Part shown: positions 17,445 through 26,298 of the stretch, piece by piece | Layout of the letters: each line of letters begins with the position of its first letter | Numbering within the stretch: the first letter of the stretch is position 1 | Source: JAGNKE01 sp964583335 | GTDB taxonomy: Bacteria > Pseudomonadota > Alphaproteobacteria > Micavibrionales > Micavibrionaceae | Direction of reading: 5' to 3' | Length of the DNA stretch: 64,000 nucleotides | Assembly: GCA_964583335.1 (NCBI GenBank) | Contig: CAZOVG010000008.1 | Coordinates: 1 to 64,000 of the forward strand | Notes under the pieces: model-generated | The model's input: the letters and a program-made list of their open reading frames with translations, nothing else | Told to the model about the DNA's origin: nothing | Database searches by the model: none | Translations under genes and position numbers: made by a program

Positions 17445-19091
17445 CTATCTCAGGCTCTTGCCCTGCCGTGTAATATAATAGGAAGACAGGAAATCATCGA
17501 TCCCAATAATAGAGCTCAGATTGCTGTCCAGAACAGCACTGAGATCCTGCACCTGAATAGTCGCGTCGGCCTTGTTCATCCAGTCCTGAAGCTGGGACTT
17601 TTCGTCCTCGGGCAGCGTATCGATCACGGCCCGGGCGCCGCGCACATCCCCCTGCGACAAAAGCCTTTTGGCTTTGTTGAGCGTTGCCTGCGTGGAGGTT
17701 CCTGTAATCAGCTCCCCGTCCTTCTCGACCTGAACGAGGGAGTTGAGCTTCGCCTTCGCTTGCTCGCCCAAAGTGGCGTCCCCGCCTTCAAGCGAAGCCT
17801 CGACGACCTTTCCGGACATCGAATCGAACATGCTCGCCAGCGTCGAGGGGCTGAACACGCCCTCCTTGGCTTTCGGCTCGGCTTCGTCAATAGCCTTGGC
17901 CAGCTCGGGGTTTTCGGAACCGACCATGTTCTTGAGCAATCCCAGATCCTGATCGAACGGCTTGCCGTCCTGCGAGAGAGAGTCCTTCAACTGCGAGAGG
18001 CTCAGCATTACGCCCGCCGCCTTCAGGTCTTCCTTCGGAATACCCTCGAAGACCGCCGCCGCCGCCGGATCGCTCTGCCGGGCTTTGTCGATCACGTCTT
18101 CCGCGCTGCCCTGCGCTTCGCCTGTTCCGCTGCTGAACGCGGCGCTCAGGGCCGACGAAGCATCGTTGATCGTCTTGCGCCCCTTTTCCTCATCCAGAAG
18201 CGAGTCCAGCGCATTGACAAAACCCTGCAATGCCGGGCTCTTGGCCGTCATATCGGTGACATACTGATCGAACTGCTGCGCCTTCTCATAGAGGCCCGAA
18301 ACATCGCCCTCCATAAGCTGGCCCTGGACCTTGACCGCCTCTTTGGTCGCGGTGTTAAGCGCGCCCGCAGCCATCGCTTTCGCCTCATCGGCCTGACGCT
18401 GAATATCGGCAAGCTGTTCGGACCAGCTCTTGGACGTGCTGCTGATCACTTCCTGACTCTCTTCGCGAACCTCGGCGACATCGCCGCGCAAATCATCCAC
18501 TTCGGTTTCAACGCCGGTGATCCGCTCGTTATGCTCGCGCAACATAGGCCATAGATAAGACGCCGAACCGATAGCCACCAGCAGGACAAGCGCCACGCTG
18601 ATGAGCGAACTGGTCTTAATGGCGCGGACCTCGACCTCTCGGGCCGGAGACTCCCGGCGAAGAGAAGGCCCGGATGCTGCACCCGGTTTAGAGTCCGTCA
18701 TTTTGGGCTTTGAGTCCGCCGATGCGGGCGGCACAGAAAAGGCCATCGGCACACGTACAGGCGAACTTCCGTCACTCGTATTTTGAAGCGCCTGACCACC
18801 CTGATCGCTCGCAGAATCGGAAGACTCCGCCTCAAGCTCCAAAGAAGCCGAAAAGTCAGCTGTCACATCATCGGCCGCAACTTCGTTAACAGGCAAAATC
18901 AACACGTCAGAAAGATCGATATTGTGAGAGCGCGCAACAGACAGAATCTCGTCGATCCGGTTGTCGGGAATGGCATCGCGCTTCTTCCATCCCTGCACGG
19001 TCGTCACCGGAACGCCCATCTTCGCCGCCATAGGACGTATACCGCCAAACCGCTCAATAATCTTTTCGGCTTTCTGGGTTTTCTCCGACAT
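17445..19091 (-). CDS. Mic60/mitofilin-like membrane protein with an N-terminal HTH domain
   Basis: A 548-residue protein in the hemD–hemY interval, where alphaproteobacterial Mic60 normally lies. Residues 9-60 form a Cro/C1-like (carph-isopro-like) helix-turn-helix: IIERFGGIRPMAAKMGVPVT followed by VQGWKKRDAIPDNRIDEIL. A disordered linker (about 75-150) leads to one membrane helix (about 162-181). A coiled-coil region and a C-terminal part resembling the mitofilin signature follow (LSLSQLKDSLSQDGKPFDQD, ALNKAKRLLSQGDVRGAR-like). Mic60 shapes intracytoplasmic membrane and cell envelope architecture. The HTH fusion is unusual. The start has an AGGAG 8 bp upstream, which supports the HTH as part of the protein. 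Confidence 0.8.
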   Translation of the reverse strand: MSEKTQKAEKIIERFGGIRPMAAKMGVPVTTVQGWKKRDAIPDNRIDEILSVARSHNIDLSDVLILPVNEVAADDVTADFSASLELEAESSDSASDQGGQALQNTSDGSSPVRVPMAFSVPPASADSKPKMTDSKPGAASGPSLRRESPAREVEVRAIKTSSLISVALVLLVAIGSASYLWPMLREHNERITGVETEVDDLRGDVAEVREESQEVISSTSKSWSEQLADIQRQADEAKAMAAGALNTATKEAVKVQGQLMEGDVSGLYEKAQQFDQYVTDMTAKSPALQGFVNALDSLLDEEKGRKTINDASSALSAAFSSGTGEAQGSAEDVIDKARQSDPAAAAVFEGIPKEDLKAAGVMLSLSQLKDSLSQDGKPFDQDLGLLKNMVGSENPELAKAIDEAEPKAKEGVFSPSTLASMFDSMSGKVVEASLEGGDATLGEQAKAKLNSLVQVEKDGELITGTSTQATLNKAKRLLSQGDVRGARAVIDTLPEDEKSQLQDWMNKADATIQVQDLSAVLDSNLSSIIGIDDFLSSYYITRQGKSLR

Positions 19092-19162
19092 AATTCAGCT
19101 CCTGAATAAACACTTGAAAAGATATAGCACGACAGCCCGGATAAAAGCGAACAGGACAGGTT

Positions 19163-19188
19163 TAAAGTACCTAAGTAAAGTACCTAAG
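19163..19188. repeat. Tandem 13-bp direct repeat (possible operator)
   Basis: TAAAGTACCTAAG occurs twice head to tail with no spacer and is followed by GTACG. It lies in the 108-bp gap between hemD and the HTH–Mic60 gene, about 70-100 bp upstream of that gene's ATG on the minus strand. The spacing is compatible with a binding site for a regulator, perhaps the fused HTH itself. Confidence 0.6.
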
Positions 19189-19199
19189 GTACGCACCGA

Positions 19200-19979
19200 T
19201 CAGGTGCGGTTTTGCCCGTGCAAACGGCTTATAACCAGATCAGCCATCCCCTCTTGATCGGGCGAAGGGGCCGCATAAAGAGGTCCCTCCCAAAACGGAC
19301 GTACGGCCTCCAGCACCTCATTACTGATACACAAGGCCTCGGCGTTTTTCAAATTGAAAAGCGGCGGACGACCCTCAGCCTGCTCAAGGAAAAGCCGGGC
19401 CGAACGTTGGGAAAAAAACGCCACCGCCCCGATTTTTTCTCCGGCCAGAATGGCCGCGACCTCCTCCGGAGACCACTCGACAGCGCGCGCACGATAAACG
19501 ACCGCGCTCTGAACCGTAAACCGCGCCGGATCAAGCACAGAAGCAAAATCCGTATGCACGTCCGCCCCTCTGACGAAAAGAAGCTGATCCCGCTGGCGAC
19601 CGGGCATAGCAAGCTTCGAAAAAAACCTGCAAAGATCGTCCGCATCCCGAGCGATGAAATTGACATTATGGTAACCAAGAGCGCGAGCCCGGTCAGCCGT
19701 GCCGGAGCCGACCACATAAAGCGGCAGGGCTGCAAAAACAGCCCCGGTGGCTTCGGCAAAAAAACGTACGCCATTTGAACTGGAAAAAATCAGCCCGTTA
19801 ACTTCCGAGACATCCGGAGGCGTAAAATCCACAGCCTCCAAAGCCATGAGCGGCAAAAACACAAACGCATCCATGGTCGGTCCACCCGCACGCGCACAGA
19901 CCAGCGCCGCAAAATGACGACCCTGCTCCGCTGGACGGGAAATCAACAGACGGCCATACGAAGGCGCAAACGCAGTCAT
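19200..19979 (-). CDS. hemD: Uroporphyrinogen-III synthase
   Basis: Cyclises hydroxymethylbilane to uroporphyrinogen III in tetrapyrrole synthesis. It is 259 residues, with the weakly conserved two-domain pattern of HemD: LLISRPAEQGRHFAALV at the N terminus, NGLIFSSSNGVRFFAEA, YVVGSGTADRARALGYHN, and VAFFSQRSARLFLEQ in the C-terminal half. Conservation in this family is low, so its position directly downstream of hemC (57 bp) is important support. Confidence 0.9.
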   Translation of the reverse strand: MTAFAPSYGRLLISRPAEQGRHFAALVCARAGGPTMDAFVFLPLMALEAVDFTPPDVSEVNGLIFSSSNGVRFFAEATGAVFAALPLYVVGSGTADRARALGYHNVNFIARDADDLCRFFSKLAMPGRQRDQLLFVRGADVHTDFASVLDPARFTVQSAVVYRARAVEWSPEEVAAILAGEKIGAVAFFSQRSARLFLEQAEGRPPLFNLKNAEALCISNEVLEAVRPFWEGPLYAAPSPDQEGMADLVISRLHGQNRT

Positions 19980-20036
19980 GGATGAAACCTCAAATTCTGC
20001 GGAAAGGTCGCTCAGAGACTCTCTTATTGGCCAATA

Positions 20037-20987
20037 TCAGGTAAAAAATCCTGCCGGGGCCCTTTCCTTAAGACGCCGCCCAAAGTTATGGCCGATTTTA
20101 ATCAGATCGTCATAGCTGTTCAAATGCCCGATCTCGACATCACGAAACATCCCGCTGCCGTCCGGCGCGGCGAGCTGCGCGCGAATGCGAAGCTTGAGCC
20201 CTTGGAGCTCGGCATGAACCCCCACAGGCGTCCGGCAGGAGGCCCCCAAAGTAGTTAATACGGCGCGCTCACAAGCCACACAAGCATATGTATTATCGTC
20301 GTTTAATCGGCTAATAACGGATATAAGCTTTGCGTCCTTGCGTCGCACCTCAATACCGATCGCCCCCTGCCCGGCGGAGGGCACGATTTCATGAATCGGG
20401 ATCACAGACTTGATTAAATGGTCCTTCCGCAAACGCTTCAAACCGGCAACCGCGAGGAACGTCGCATCGACGGCCTTGGCGCCCATCTTCTCAATGCGCG
20501 TCTCGACATTACCGCGGAGAGGCGCGACCCTAAGGTCCGGCCGCATAGCCAAAAGAAACGCCTGGCGCCTCGGGCTGGAGGTCCCGACAACAGATCCCTT
20601 TGGAAGATCTTTATAATTTTGAGCAATATTGGACAAAAAAGCATCTCTGGCGTCTTCGCGCGGCAACATGCAAGGGATCGTGAGCTCAGGCGGCAAAAAC
20701 GTATCCAGGTCCTTCATGGAATGGACGGCCAGATCGACCTGCCCCTTCAAAAGAGCCTCTTGGATCTCCTTGGCGAACAGAGCCTTCCCCCCCTCGCCCT
20801 GCGGCAACGGCACCTCACCCTGCGAAGCCTGCCAATCCCCGGATGTTTTAATCGGCACGATCTGGGTCTTGAGCCCCGGCAGTACGGAATGAAGCCTCAA
20901 TTCAAACATCTGCGCCTGCAAAAGCGCCAACGGCGAACCGCGCGTCCCAATCCTTAAAGTAACTTTGCTTTCTGGTTTGACAGCCAT
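20037..20987 (-). CDS. hemC: Porphobilinogen deaminase (hydroxymethylbilane synthase)
   Basis: Joins four porphobilinogen units into hydroxymethylbilane. It is 316 residues from ATG 20987, with IGTRGSPLALLQAQ, VHSMKDLDTFLP, VGTSSPRRQAFLL, PSAGQGAIGIEVR and the dipyrromethane-cofactor Cys in LGASCRTPVGVHA. A longer frame to 21083 would run into tsaD and is rejected. Only 25 bp separate its start from that of tsaD on the other strand, so the promoters must overlap the neighbouring coding regions. Confidence 0.96.
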   Translation of the reverse strand: MAVKPESKVTLRIGTRGSPLALLQAQMFELRLHSVLPGLKTQIVPIKTSGDWQASQGEVPLPQGEGGKALFAKEIQEALLKGQVDLAVHSMKDLDTFLPPELTIPCMLPREDARDAFLSNIAQNYKDLPKGSVVGTSSPRRQAFLLAMRPDLRVAPLRGNVETRIEKMGAKAVDATFLAVAGLKRLRKDHLIKSVIPIHEIVPSAGQGAIGIEVRRKDAKLISVISRLNDDNTYACVACERAVLTTLGASCRTPVGVHAELQGLKLRIRAQLAAPDGSGMFRDVEIGHLNSYDDLIKIGHNFGRRLKERAPAGFFT

Positions 20988-21012
20988 CCTGCCGCGCTCT
21001 ACTTCTGTGTCT

Positions 21013-22095
21013 ATGATCGTTCTGGGCATCGAAACAAGCTGCGACGAAACCGCCGCCGCCATTGTAACAGATAAAAGAGACATACTCTCTAACGTCGTAC
21101 TGCGTCAACTCGAAGAGCACGCAGTTTTTGGCGGCGTTGTCCCCGAAATCGCCGCCCGCGCCCATATCGACCACCTCGACGATACGGTCAGGGTCGCGCT
21201 CGAACAGGCGAATTTAAGGCCAAGCATGGTCAGCGCAATCGCTGCGACCTGTGGCCCCGGCCTGATTGGCGGCGTACTGGTTGGCATGATGACCGCCAAG
21301 GCGATGGCCTCGGCCCTCGGCATCCCGTTTATCGCCGTCAACCACCTGGAGGCCCACGCCCTCACCCCGCGCCTGACCAGCGACCTTGAATTTCCTTACC
21401 TGATTCTCCTGGTCTCTGGCGGCCACACTCAAATCCTGGTCGCCGAAGGAGTTGGCCAATATAAACGCTGGGGAACCACGCTGGATGACGCCGCAGGCGA
21501 GTGCTTCGATAAATCGGCCAAGCTCATGGGCCTGCCTTATCCGGGAGGCCCGAACGTAGAGCGTATGGCGGGGAACGCCCGGAACGCTGCCCGCGCGCTC
21601 GAACAATTCCCGCTGCCCCGCCCAATGCAGCACCACAAGAATTATGACTTCTCCTTTTCCGGCCTGAAATCGGCTGTGCGAAGCCATGTCGAGACTCTCT
21701 CTGATACGCAAATGGCCGATAAGAGCATTGAAAATCTGTGCTTTTCTCTTCAAATGGCCATTTCGGAAACCCTCGCGAGCCGATGCGCTCGCGCAATCGA
21801 AAAATTCAAGGCGGAATATGGACCGCAAACCCCGAACCCCACCCTTGTGGTCTCAGGCGGCGTCTCCGCCAATCAAACGATCCGCAAGACTCTGGAAGAT
21901 CTCTGTGCCAAAACCGGGTTCCAACTCGCGGCCCCCCCGCTTGATCTCTGCACCGACAACGCCGCGATGGTCGCCTGGGCGGGCGTCGAACGCCTGCGCC
22001 TCGGCCTGACGGATCCCCTCACCTTCAAGGCCCGCCCCCGCTGGCCCCTTGACCCCGCCGCCGAACCGCGCCACGGTGCTGGAGTGAAGGCCTGA
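21013..22095 (+). CDS. tsaD: tRNA N6-threonylcarbamoyladenosine transferase
   Basis: Transfers threonylcarbamoyl to A37 of ANN-decoding tRNAs, with TsaB and TsaE. It is 360 residues from ATG 21013 (MIVLGIETSCDETAAAIV). The metal-binding His pair is in NHLEAHAL, the ATP-binding glycine regions are LLVSGGHTQIL and VVSGGVSANQ, and the segment DDAAGECFDKSAKLMG is characteristic. Divergence from hemC is a frequent arrangement in alphaproteobacteria. Confidence 0.97.
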   Translation: MIVLGIETSCDETAAAIVTDKRDILSNVVLRQLEEHAVFGGVVPEIAARAHIDHLDDTVRVALEQANLRPSMVSAIAATCGPGLIGGVLVGMMTAKAMASALGIPFIAVNHLEAHALTPRLTSDLEFPYLILLVSGGHTQILVAEGVGQYKRWGTTLDDAAGECFDKSAKLMGLPYPGGPNVERMAGNARNAARALEQFPLPRPMQHHKNYDFSFSGLKSAVRSHVETLSDTQMADKSIENLCFSLQMAISETLASRCARAIEKFKAEYGPQTPNPTLVVSGGVSANQTIRKTLEDLCAKTGFQLAAPPLDLCTDNAAMVAWAGVERLRLGLTDPLTFKARPRWPLDPAAEPRHGAGVKA

Positions 22096-22096
22096 A

Positions 22097-22552
22097 ATGA
22101 CCCGCGCCGCCCTCACCCAAGACCTCATACCCGCTCTGGAGCGGAAAGGCTTTAAGACCCTGCCCCTCGATACAGAAGACAGAAAAAGCGCAGAAATCAA
22201 AAGCGCCTTCCCCTTCGGACGCATGATCAGAACAGTAGGCCAAGATATCCACCTGCTCGAAATACAAATCGACAAGCACAACCCGCAAAAATTCCGCATT
22301 AATTTCGGCAAGGCGCCAATCGGCGGCATCAACCACCCGCACACAGGACACATCGAAGCCAAAGATATCTGGGTACATTACCTGCCTGAATATTACGAAG
22401 CCTATGCATGGCCGCTCTTCCGGGTTTGGCTGAATTCCGATGCAGAAAAACTCTGGCCTCACATCTTGCACCAGATCGACCACGCTTTGGAGCGCGGTAT
22501 GATCGGTCGCTTCGTTCGCCGGATTAAGGCGTACGCGCCGCCAAACCCTTGA
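22097..22552 (+). CDS. Hypothetical protein
   Basis: A 151-residue cytoplasmic protein that starts one base after the tsaD stop, so it is translated from the same message. It has an N-terminal helix (LTQDLIPALERKGFKTLPL), beta-strand segments (DIHLLEIQIDKH, FRINFGKAP) and a helical C terminus. The layout recalls small DUF4304-like proteins, but I cannot assign it to a family. It sits between tsaD and gpsA. Confidence 0.7.
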   Translation: MTRAALTQDLIPALERKGFKTLPLDTEDRKSAEIKSAFPFGRMIRTVGQDIHLLEIQIDKHNPQKFRINFGKAPIGGINHPHTGHIEAKDIWVHYLPEYYEAYAWPLFRVWLNSDAEKLWPHILHQIDHALERGMIGRFVRRIKAYAPPNP

Positions 22553-22583
22553 CCCCCGGCTCTCCGCCCGCCATTGTAGAATC

Positions 22584-23570
22584 ATGAAGGAAATCAGCAT
22601 CATCGGCTCCGGCGCATGGGGAACCGCCCTCGCACAAGTCGCAGCGCAAAACCATGAGACCGTGACCCTCTGGGCCCGCCGCGCCGAACTGGCCGCGATC
22701 ATCAACGAACGCCACGAGAATACGGAAAATCTGCCCGGAATCGTGCTGAGCCCCTCCATCCGTGCCACGAGCGACCTCGCGCTGGCCGCGCAGGCCGAAA
22801 TCCTGTTCCTTGTCACCCCCGCGCAATCCCTGCGCGCCACACTCAATGACATCGCGCAAAGCACCAGGCACGCCCCCGCCCTCGTCCTGTGCTCCAAGGG
22901 CATCGAACTCGAAACCGGCATGCTGATGAGCGACGTGGCCCGCGAAACCATGCCAAAAAGCCCGGTCTTTATCCTCAGCGGCCCCAACTTCGCCCGCGAA
23001 ATCGCCCTCGGCCAGCCCGCTGCCACGACTCTGGCGGGCACCGACAACGCGCTCGCGGCAAAAATCCAGAAGAAAATCGGCTCTACCCGCTTCCGGCCCT
23101 ATCTTTCCGACGACATCACGGGCGTTCAGATCGCGGGCGCCCTCAAAAACGTCATCGCCCTCGCCGGCGGCATCGCCCAAGGCCTGGGCTTCGGCGAAAG
23201 CACCCGCGCCAGCCTGATCACGCGCGGCATGGCCGAAATCGTCCGCCTCGGCTGCGCCATGGGCGCAGAGCCGCAGACTTTCCTCGGCCTCTCGGGCATG
23301 GGTGACCTGATGCTCACCTGCTCCTCCGCGCAATCGCGCAACTTTTCGCTCGGGCTGGCTCTGGGCCGGGGTGAAAAACTCGAAGAACTAAAACAAAAAA
23401 GCCGCGCGGTGACCGAGGGCGTCCATACCGCCGCCGCCGGCCTATCCCTCGCCGCCCGCCACACGATCGAAATGCCCATCGCACGTGCCGTCTATCAATG
23501 CCTGCACGAAGGGCGAAGGCTTGACGATGCGATCAAAGAAATGTTGAATCGGCCAGTCGGCGAAGAATAA
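22584..23570 (+). CDS. gpsA: Glycerol-3-phosphate dehydrogenase [NAD(P)+]
   Basis: Makes sn-glycerol 3-phosphate from dihydroxyacetone phosphate for phospholipid synthesis. It is 328 residues. The Rossmann motif is GSGAWGTALA. Further motifs are LVLCSKGIELETG, SGPNFAREIALGQP (substrate loop with the family Pro-Asn-Phe), the Lys in GALKNVIALAGGIAQGLG and the helix NTRASLITRGMAE-like at STRASLITRGMAEI. It completes the tsaD–unknown–gpsA run. Confidence 0.97.
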   Translation: MKEISIIGSGAWGTALAQVAAQNHETVTLWARRAELAAIINERHENTENLPGIVLSPSIRATSDLALAAQAEILFLVTPAQSLRATLNDIAQSTRHAPALVLCSKGIELETGMLMSDVARETMPKSPVFILSGPNFAREIALGQPAATTLAGTDNALAAKIQKKIGSTRFRPYLSDDITGVQIAGALKNVIALAGGIAQGLGFGESTRASLITRGMAEIVRLGCAMGAEPQTFLGLSGMGDLMLTCSSAQSRNFSLGLALGRGEKLEELKQKSRAVTEGVHTAAAGLSLAARHTIEMPIARAVYQCLHEGRRLDDAIKEMLNRPVGEE

Positions 23571-23595
23571 ATCAAAAATCGAATGAGGGATGAGC

Positions 23596-24012
23596 ATGGC
23601 CTACTGGCTTCTGAAATCCGAACCCTATAAATTTTCATGGGACCAGCAATGCGAAAAAGGCGAGGGCCGCTGGGAAAAGCGCGTCCGTAACTTTCAGGCC
23701 CGCAACAACCTTCAGGCCATGAAAAAGGGCGACAAGGCGTTCTTCTATCACTCCAACGAGGGCAAGGAAATCGTCGGAATCATAGAAATCACGGGCGAAT
23801 CCTACCCCGACCCGGACGACGAGACCGGAACCTTCGTCACCGTCAACGTCAAACCTGTCAAACCGCTGCCCAAACCCGTGACCCTGCAAACCCTCAAGGC
23901 CCACGACACGCTGAAAAACATGAAGGTGGTCAAACAGGTCCGCCTGTCGGTCTCGCCTGTCACGGCCGAAGAGTGGAAAACGGTCTGCTCCATCGGCGGC
24001 CTGAAAGGCTAA
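23596..24012 (+). CDS. EVE domain protein (thymocyte nuclear protein 1 family)
   Basis: A 138-residue single EVE domain, a PUA-like fold that can bind modified bases. It starts MAYWLLKSEPYKFSWDQ, followed by RNFQARNNLQAMKKGDKAFF, YHSNEGKEIVGI and VRLSVSPVTAEEW. The start at 23596 is preferred over ATG 23590 because GAGGG lies 6 bp before it. EVE proteins occur both as housekeeping genes and in modification-dependent restriction; here the surroundings (gpsA, acs) are housekeeping. Confidence 0.9.
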   Translation: MAYWLLKSEPYKFSWDQQCEKGEGRWEKRVRNFQARNNLQAMKKGDKAFFYHSNEGKEIVGIIEITGESYPDPDDETGTFVTVNVKPVKPLPKPVTLQTLKAHDTLKNMKVVKQVRLSVSPVTAEEWKTVCSIGGLKG

Positions 24013-24036
24013 TTTAGGAACGAACAGGAGAGCAAC

Positions 24037-25968
24037 GTGTCCGAAGAAATCATTTCGCCGTCACCGGAAATTCTAAAAAGAGCGAACGTTTCCAAAGACG
24101 ACTACGAGGAAATGTACGAACGCTCCATCGACGAACCGGACGCCTTCTGGGCCGAGATGGCCGAACGGCTCGATTGGTATAAAAAACCGACCATCATCAA
24201 AAACACAAGCTTCACCTCCCCCGTTTCGATCAAATGGTACGAGGATGGCGTCCTCAACGCCTGTTACAACTGCGTGGACCGCCACCTGCCGGAAAAAGAG
24301 AACTCCACGGCCATCATCTGGGAAGGCAACGACCCCAACGACCATAAAAAGATCACCTACGGCGAATTGAAAGACGAAGTCTGCAAACTCGCCAACGCCC
24401 TGAAGGCCAGAGGCGTCAAAAAGGGCGACCGCGTGACGATCTATATGCCTATGATCCCCGAGGCCATATACGCCATGCTGGCCTGCGCCCGGATCGGCGC
24501 AATCCATTCGGTCGTGTTCGGCGGCTTCTCGCCCGAATCGCTCAAGGGCCGGATTCTGGACTGCCGCTCAAACGTCATCATTACCGCCGACGAAGGCCGC
24601 CGGGGCAACAAAACCATCCCGCTCAAAGCCAATGTCGATGAGGCTGTTAAATCCTGCATTAACGTTAATACGGTGCTCGTCTATCGCCTCACCGGCGGTG
24701 AGGTAAACTGGAACCCCAAGACCGATATTTGGTGGCACGATCTGGTGGACGTGCAGAAAACCGATTGCCCCTGTGAGCCCATGAACGCGGAAGACCCGCT
24801 CTTCATCCTCTACACCTCCGGCTCGACCGGCCAGCCCAAGGGCGTACTGCACACGACCGGCGGCTATATGGTCTTCGTCTCCCTCACCCATGAAATCGTC
24901 TTCGATTACCAGCAAGGCGAGGTCTATTGGTGCACCGCCGACGTAGGCTGGGTGACAGGCCATTCTTATATCGTGTACGGGCCTCTGGCCAACGGCGCGA
25001 TCTCGCTGGTCTTTGAGGGCGTGCCTAACTACCCCGACAATTCCCGCTTCTGGCAGGTCGTAGACAAGCACAAGGTGAACATTTTCTACACCGCCCCCAC
25101 GGCCATCCGCGCCCTGCTCTATTACGGTGACGAACCTGTGAAAAAGACCAGCCGCAAATCCCTGCGCATCCTCGGCACGGTGGGCGAGCCGATCAACCAC
25201 GAGGCCTGGCTCTGGTACTACAACGTGGTGGGCGATAAACGCTGCCCCGTCATCGACACGTGGTGGCAGACGGAGACCGGCGGGCATCTCATAACCCCCC
25301 TTGCCTGCTTCGACCTCAAACCCGGCTCGGCGACCAAGCCCTTCTTCGGCGTGACACCCGTGCTCGTGGACGGTCAGGGTAAACCGCTCGAAGGCGCAGC
25401 CGAGGGTGCGCTCTGCATCGCCGATTCGTGGCCGGGCCAGATGCGCACCGTCTTCGGCGATCATAAACGCTTCGAGCAAACCTACTTCTCCACCTATCCC
25501 GGCCTGTATTTCTCAGGCGATGGCGCACGCCGCGATGAGGACGGTGATTACTGGATCACCGGACGCATCGACGACGTTCTGAACGTCTCCGGCCACCGCA
25601 TGGGCACCGCCGAAATCGAAAGCGCGATCAACGAGCACCCGCACGTCGCCGAGAGCGCGGTCGTCGGCTATCCTCATGACATTAAAGGGCAAGGCATCTT
25701 CGCCTTCGTGATCCTGACCGAAGGCACAAATGTCGGAAGCGAGATCAAAACCGAAATCATAAAAACGGTGCGGCAAATCATCGGCCCCATCGCCACCCCG
25801 GATATCATCCTGATCTGCAAAGGCCTGCCCAAAACGCGCTCGGGCAAGATCATGCGCCGTATTCTGCGCAAGATCGCCGCGAATGAATTCGAAAATATGG
25901 GCGACACCTCCACCCTCGCCGACCCATCGGTCGTCGAGGATCTGATCGCCCTGAAAAAAACCCTGTAA
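24037..25968 (+). CDS. acsA: Acetyl-CoA synthetase (AMP-forming)
   Basis: Activates acetate to acetyl-CoA through acetyl-AMP. It is 643 residues from GTG 24037 with AGGAGAG just upstream. Motifs include the P-loop-like YTSGSTGQPKGVLHTTGG, WWQTETGG, the hinge region YWITGRIDDVLNVSGHR and the C-terminal TRSGKIMRRILRKI, whose Lys is the acetylation site in this family. The CDGSH gene follows after 20 bp and shares its terminator. Confidence 0.96.
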   Translation: MSEEIISPSPEILKRANVSKDDYEEMYERSIDEPDAFWAEMAERLDWYKKPTIIKNTSFTSPVSIKWYEDGVLNACYNCVDRHLPEKENSTAIIWEGNDPNDHKKITYGELKDEVCKLANALKARGVKKGDRVTIYMPMIPEAIYAMLACARIGAIHSVVFGGFSPESLKGRILDCRSNVIITADEGRRGNKTIPLKANVDEAVKSCINVNTVLVYRLTGGEVNWNPKTDIWWHDLVDVQKTDCPCEPMNAEDPLFILYTSGSTGQPKGVLHTTGGYMVFVSLTHEIVFDYQQGEVYWCTADVGWVTGHSYIVYGPLANGAISLVFEGVPNYPDNSRFWQVVDKHKVNIFYTAPTAIRALLYYGDEPVKKTSRKSLRILGTVGEPINHEAWLWYYNVVGDKRCPVIDTWWQTETGGHLITPLACFDLKPGSATKPFFGVTPVLVDGQGKPLEGAAEGALCIADSWPGQMRTVFGDHKRFEQTYFSTYPGLYFSGDGARRDEDGDYWITGRIDDVLNVSGHRMGTAEIESAINEHPHVAESAVVGYPHDIKGQGIFAFVILTEGTNVGSEIKTEIIKTVRQIIGPIATPDIILICKGLPKTRSGKIMRRILRKIAANEFENMGDTSTLADPSVVEDLIALKKTL

Positions 25969-25988
25969 GCTGAGCCGAGGAAAAATAC

Positions 25989-26243
25989 ATGAGCGAAAAC
26001 AAACCCCATATAGCCGCCCGCCAATCGGCCCCTGTAGAGTTGGAGGAAGGGAAAAACTACTGGTTTTGCATGTGCGGCCTGTCGAAAAAACAGCCCTTCT
26101 GCGACGGCTCCCACACCGGCACGACCTTCGAACCCCTGAAATTCAAGGCGGAGAAAACCGGCAAGGCGTGGCTCTGCCAGTGCAAACACTCAGGCAAAAA
26201 ACCCTTCTGCGACGGAACGCACTCCAAACTGCCTGCCGAATGA
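25989..26243 (+). CDS. CDGSH iron-sulfur domain protein (two motifs)
   Basis: An 84-residue protein with two C-x-C-x2-[ST]-x3-P-x-C-D-G-x-H cluster motifs: CMCGLSKKQPFCDGSH and CQCKHSGKKPFCDGTH. Each should bind a [2Fe-2S] cluster through three Cys and one His, as in two-motif CDGSH proteins. No membrane anchor is present. It is probably co-transcribed with acetyl-CoA synthetase. Confidence 0.92.
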   Translation: MSENKPHIAARQSAPVELEEGKNYWFCMCGLSKKQPFCDGSHTGTTFEPLKFKAEKTGKAWLCQCKHSGKKPFCDGTHSKLPAE

Positions 26244-26245
26244 AC

Positions 26246-26273
26246 AAAAAACCCGCCAACAAGGCGGGTTTTT
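26246..26273 (+). terminator. Rho-independent terminator
   Basis: CCCGCC/GGCGGG (26252-26268) with a 5-nt loop has an A-run before and T5 after. The same structure can end the gapR transcript coming from the other strand. Confidence 0.9.
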
Positions 26274-26298
26274 CCAATCTTTACTAAAAAACCAGGAA

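Noticed and set aside
23596..24012. EVE protein as part of a modification-dependent restriction system
   Set aside because: It is a single EVE domain beside gpsA and acetyl-CoA synthetase, with no nuclease or McrBC-type partner nearby.
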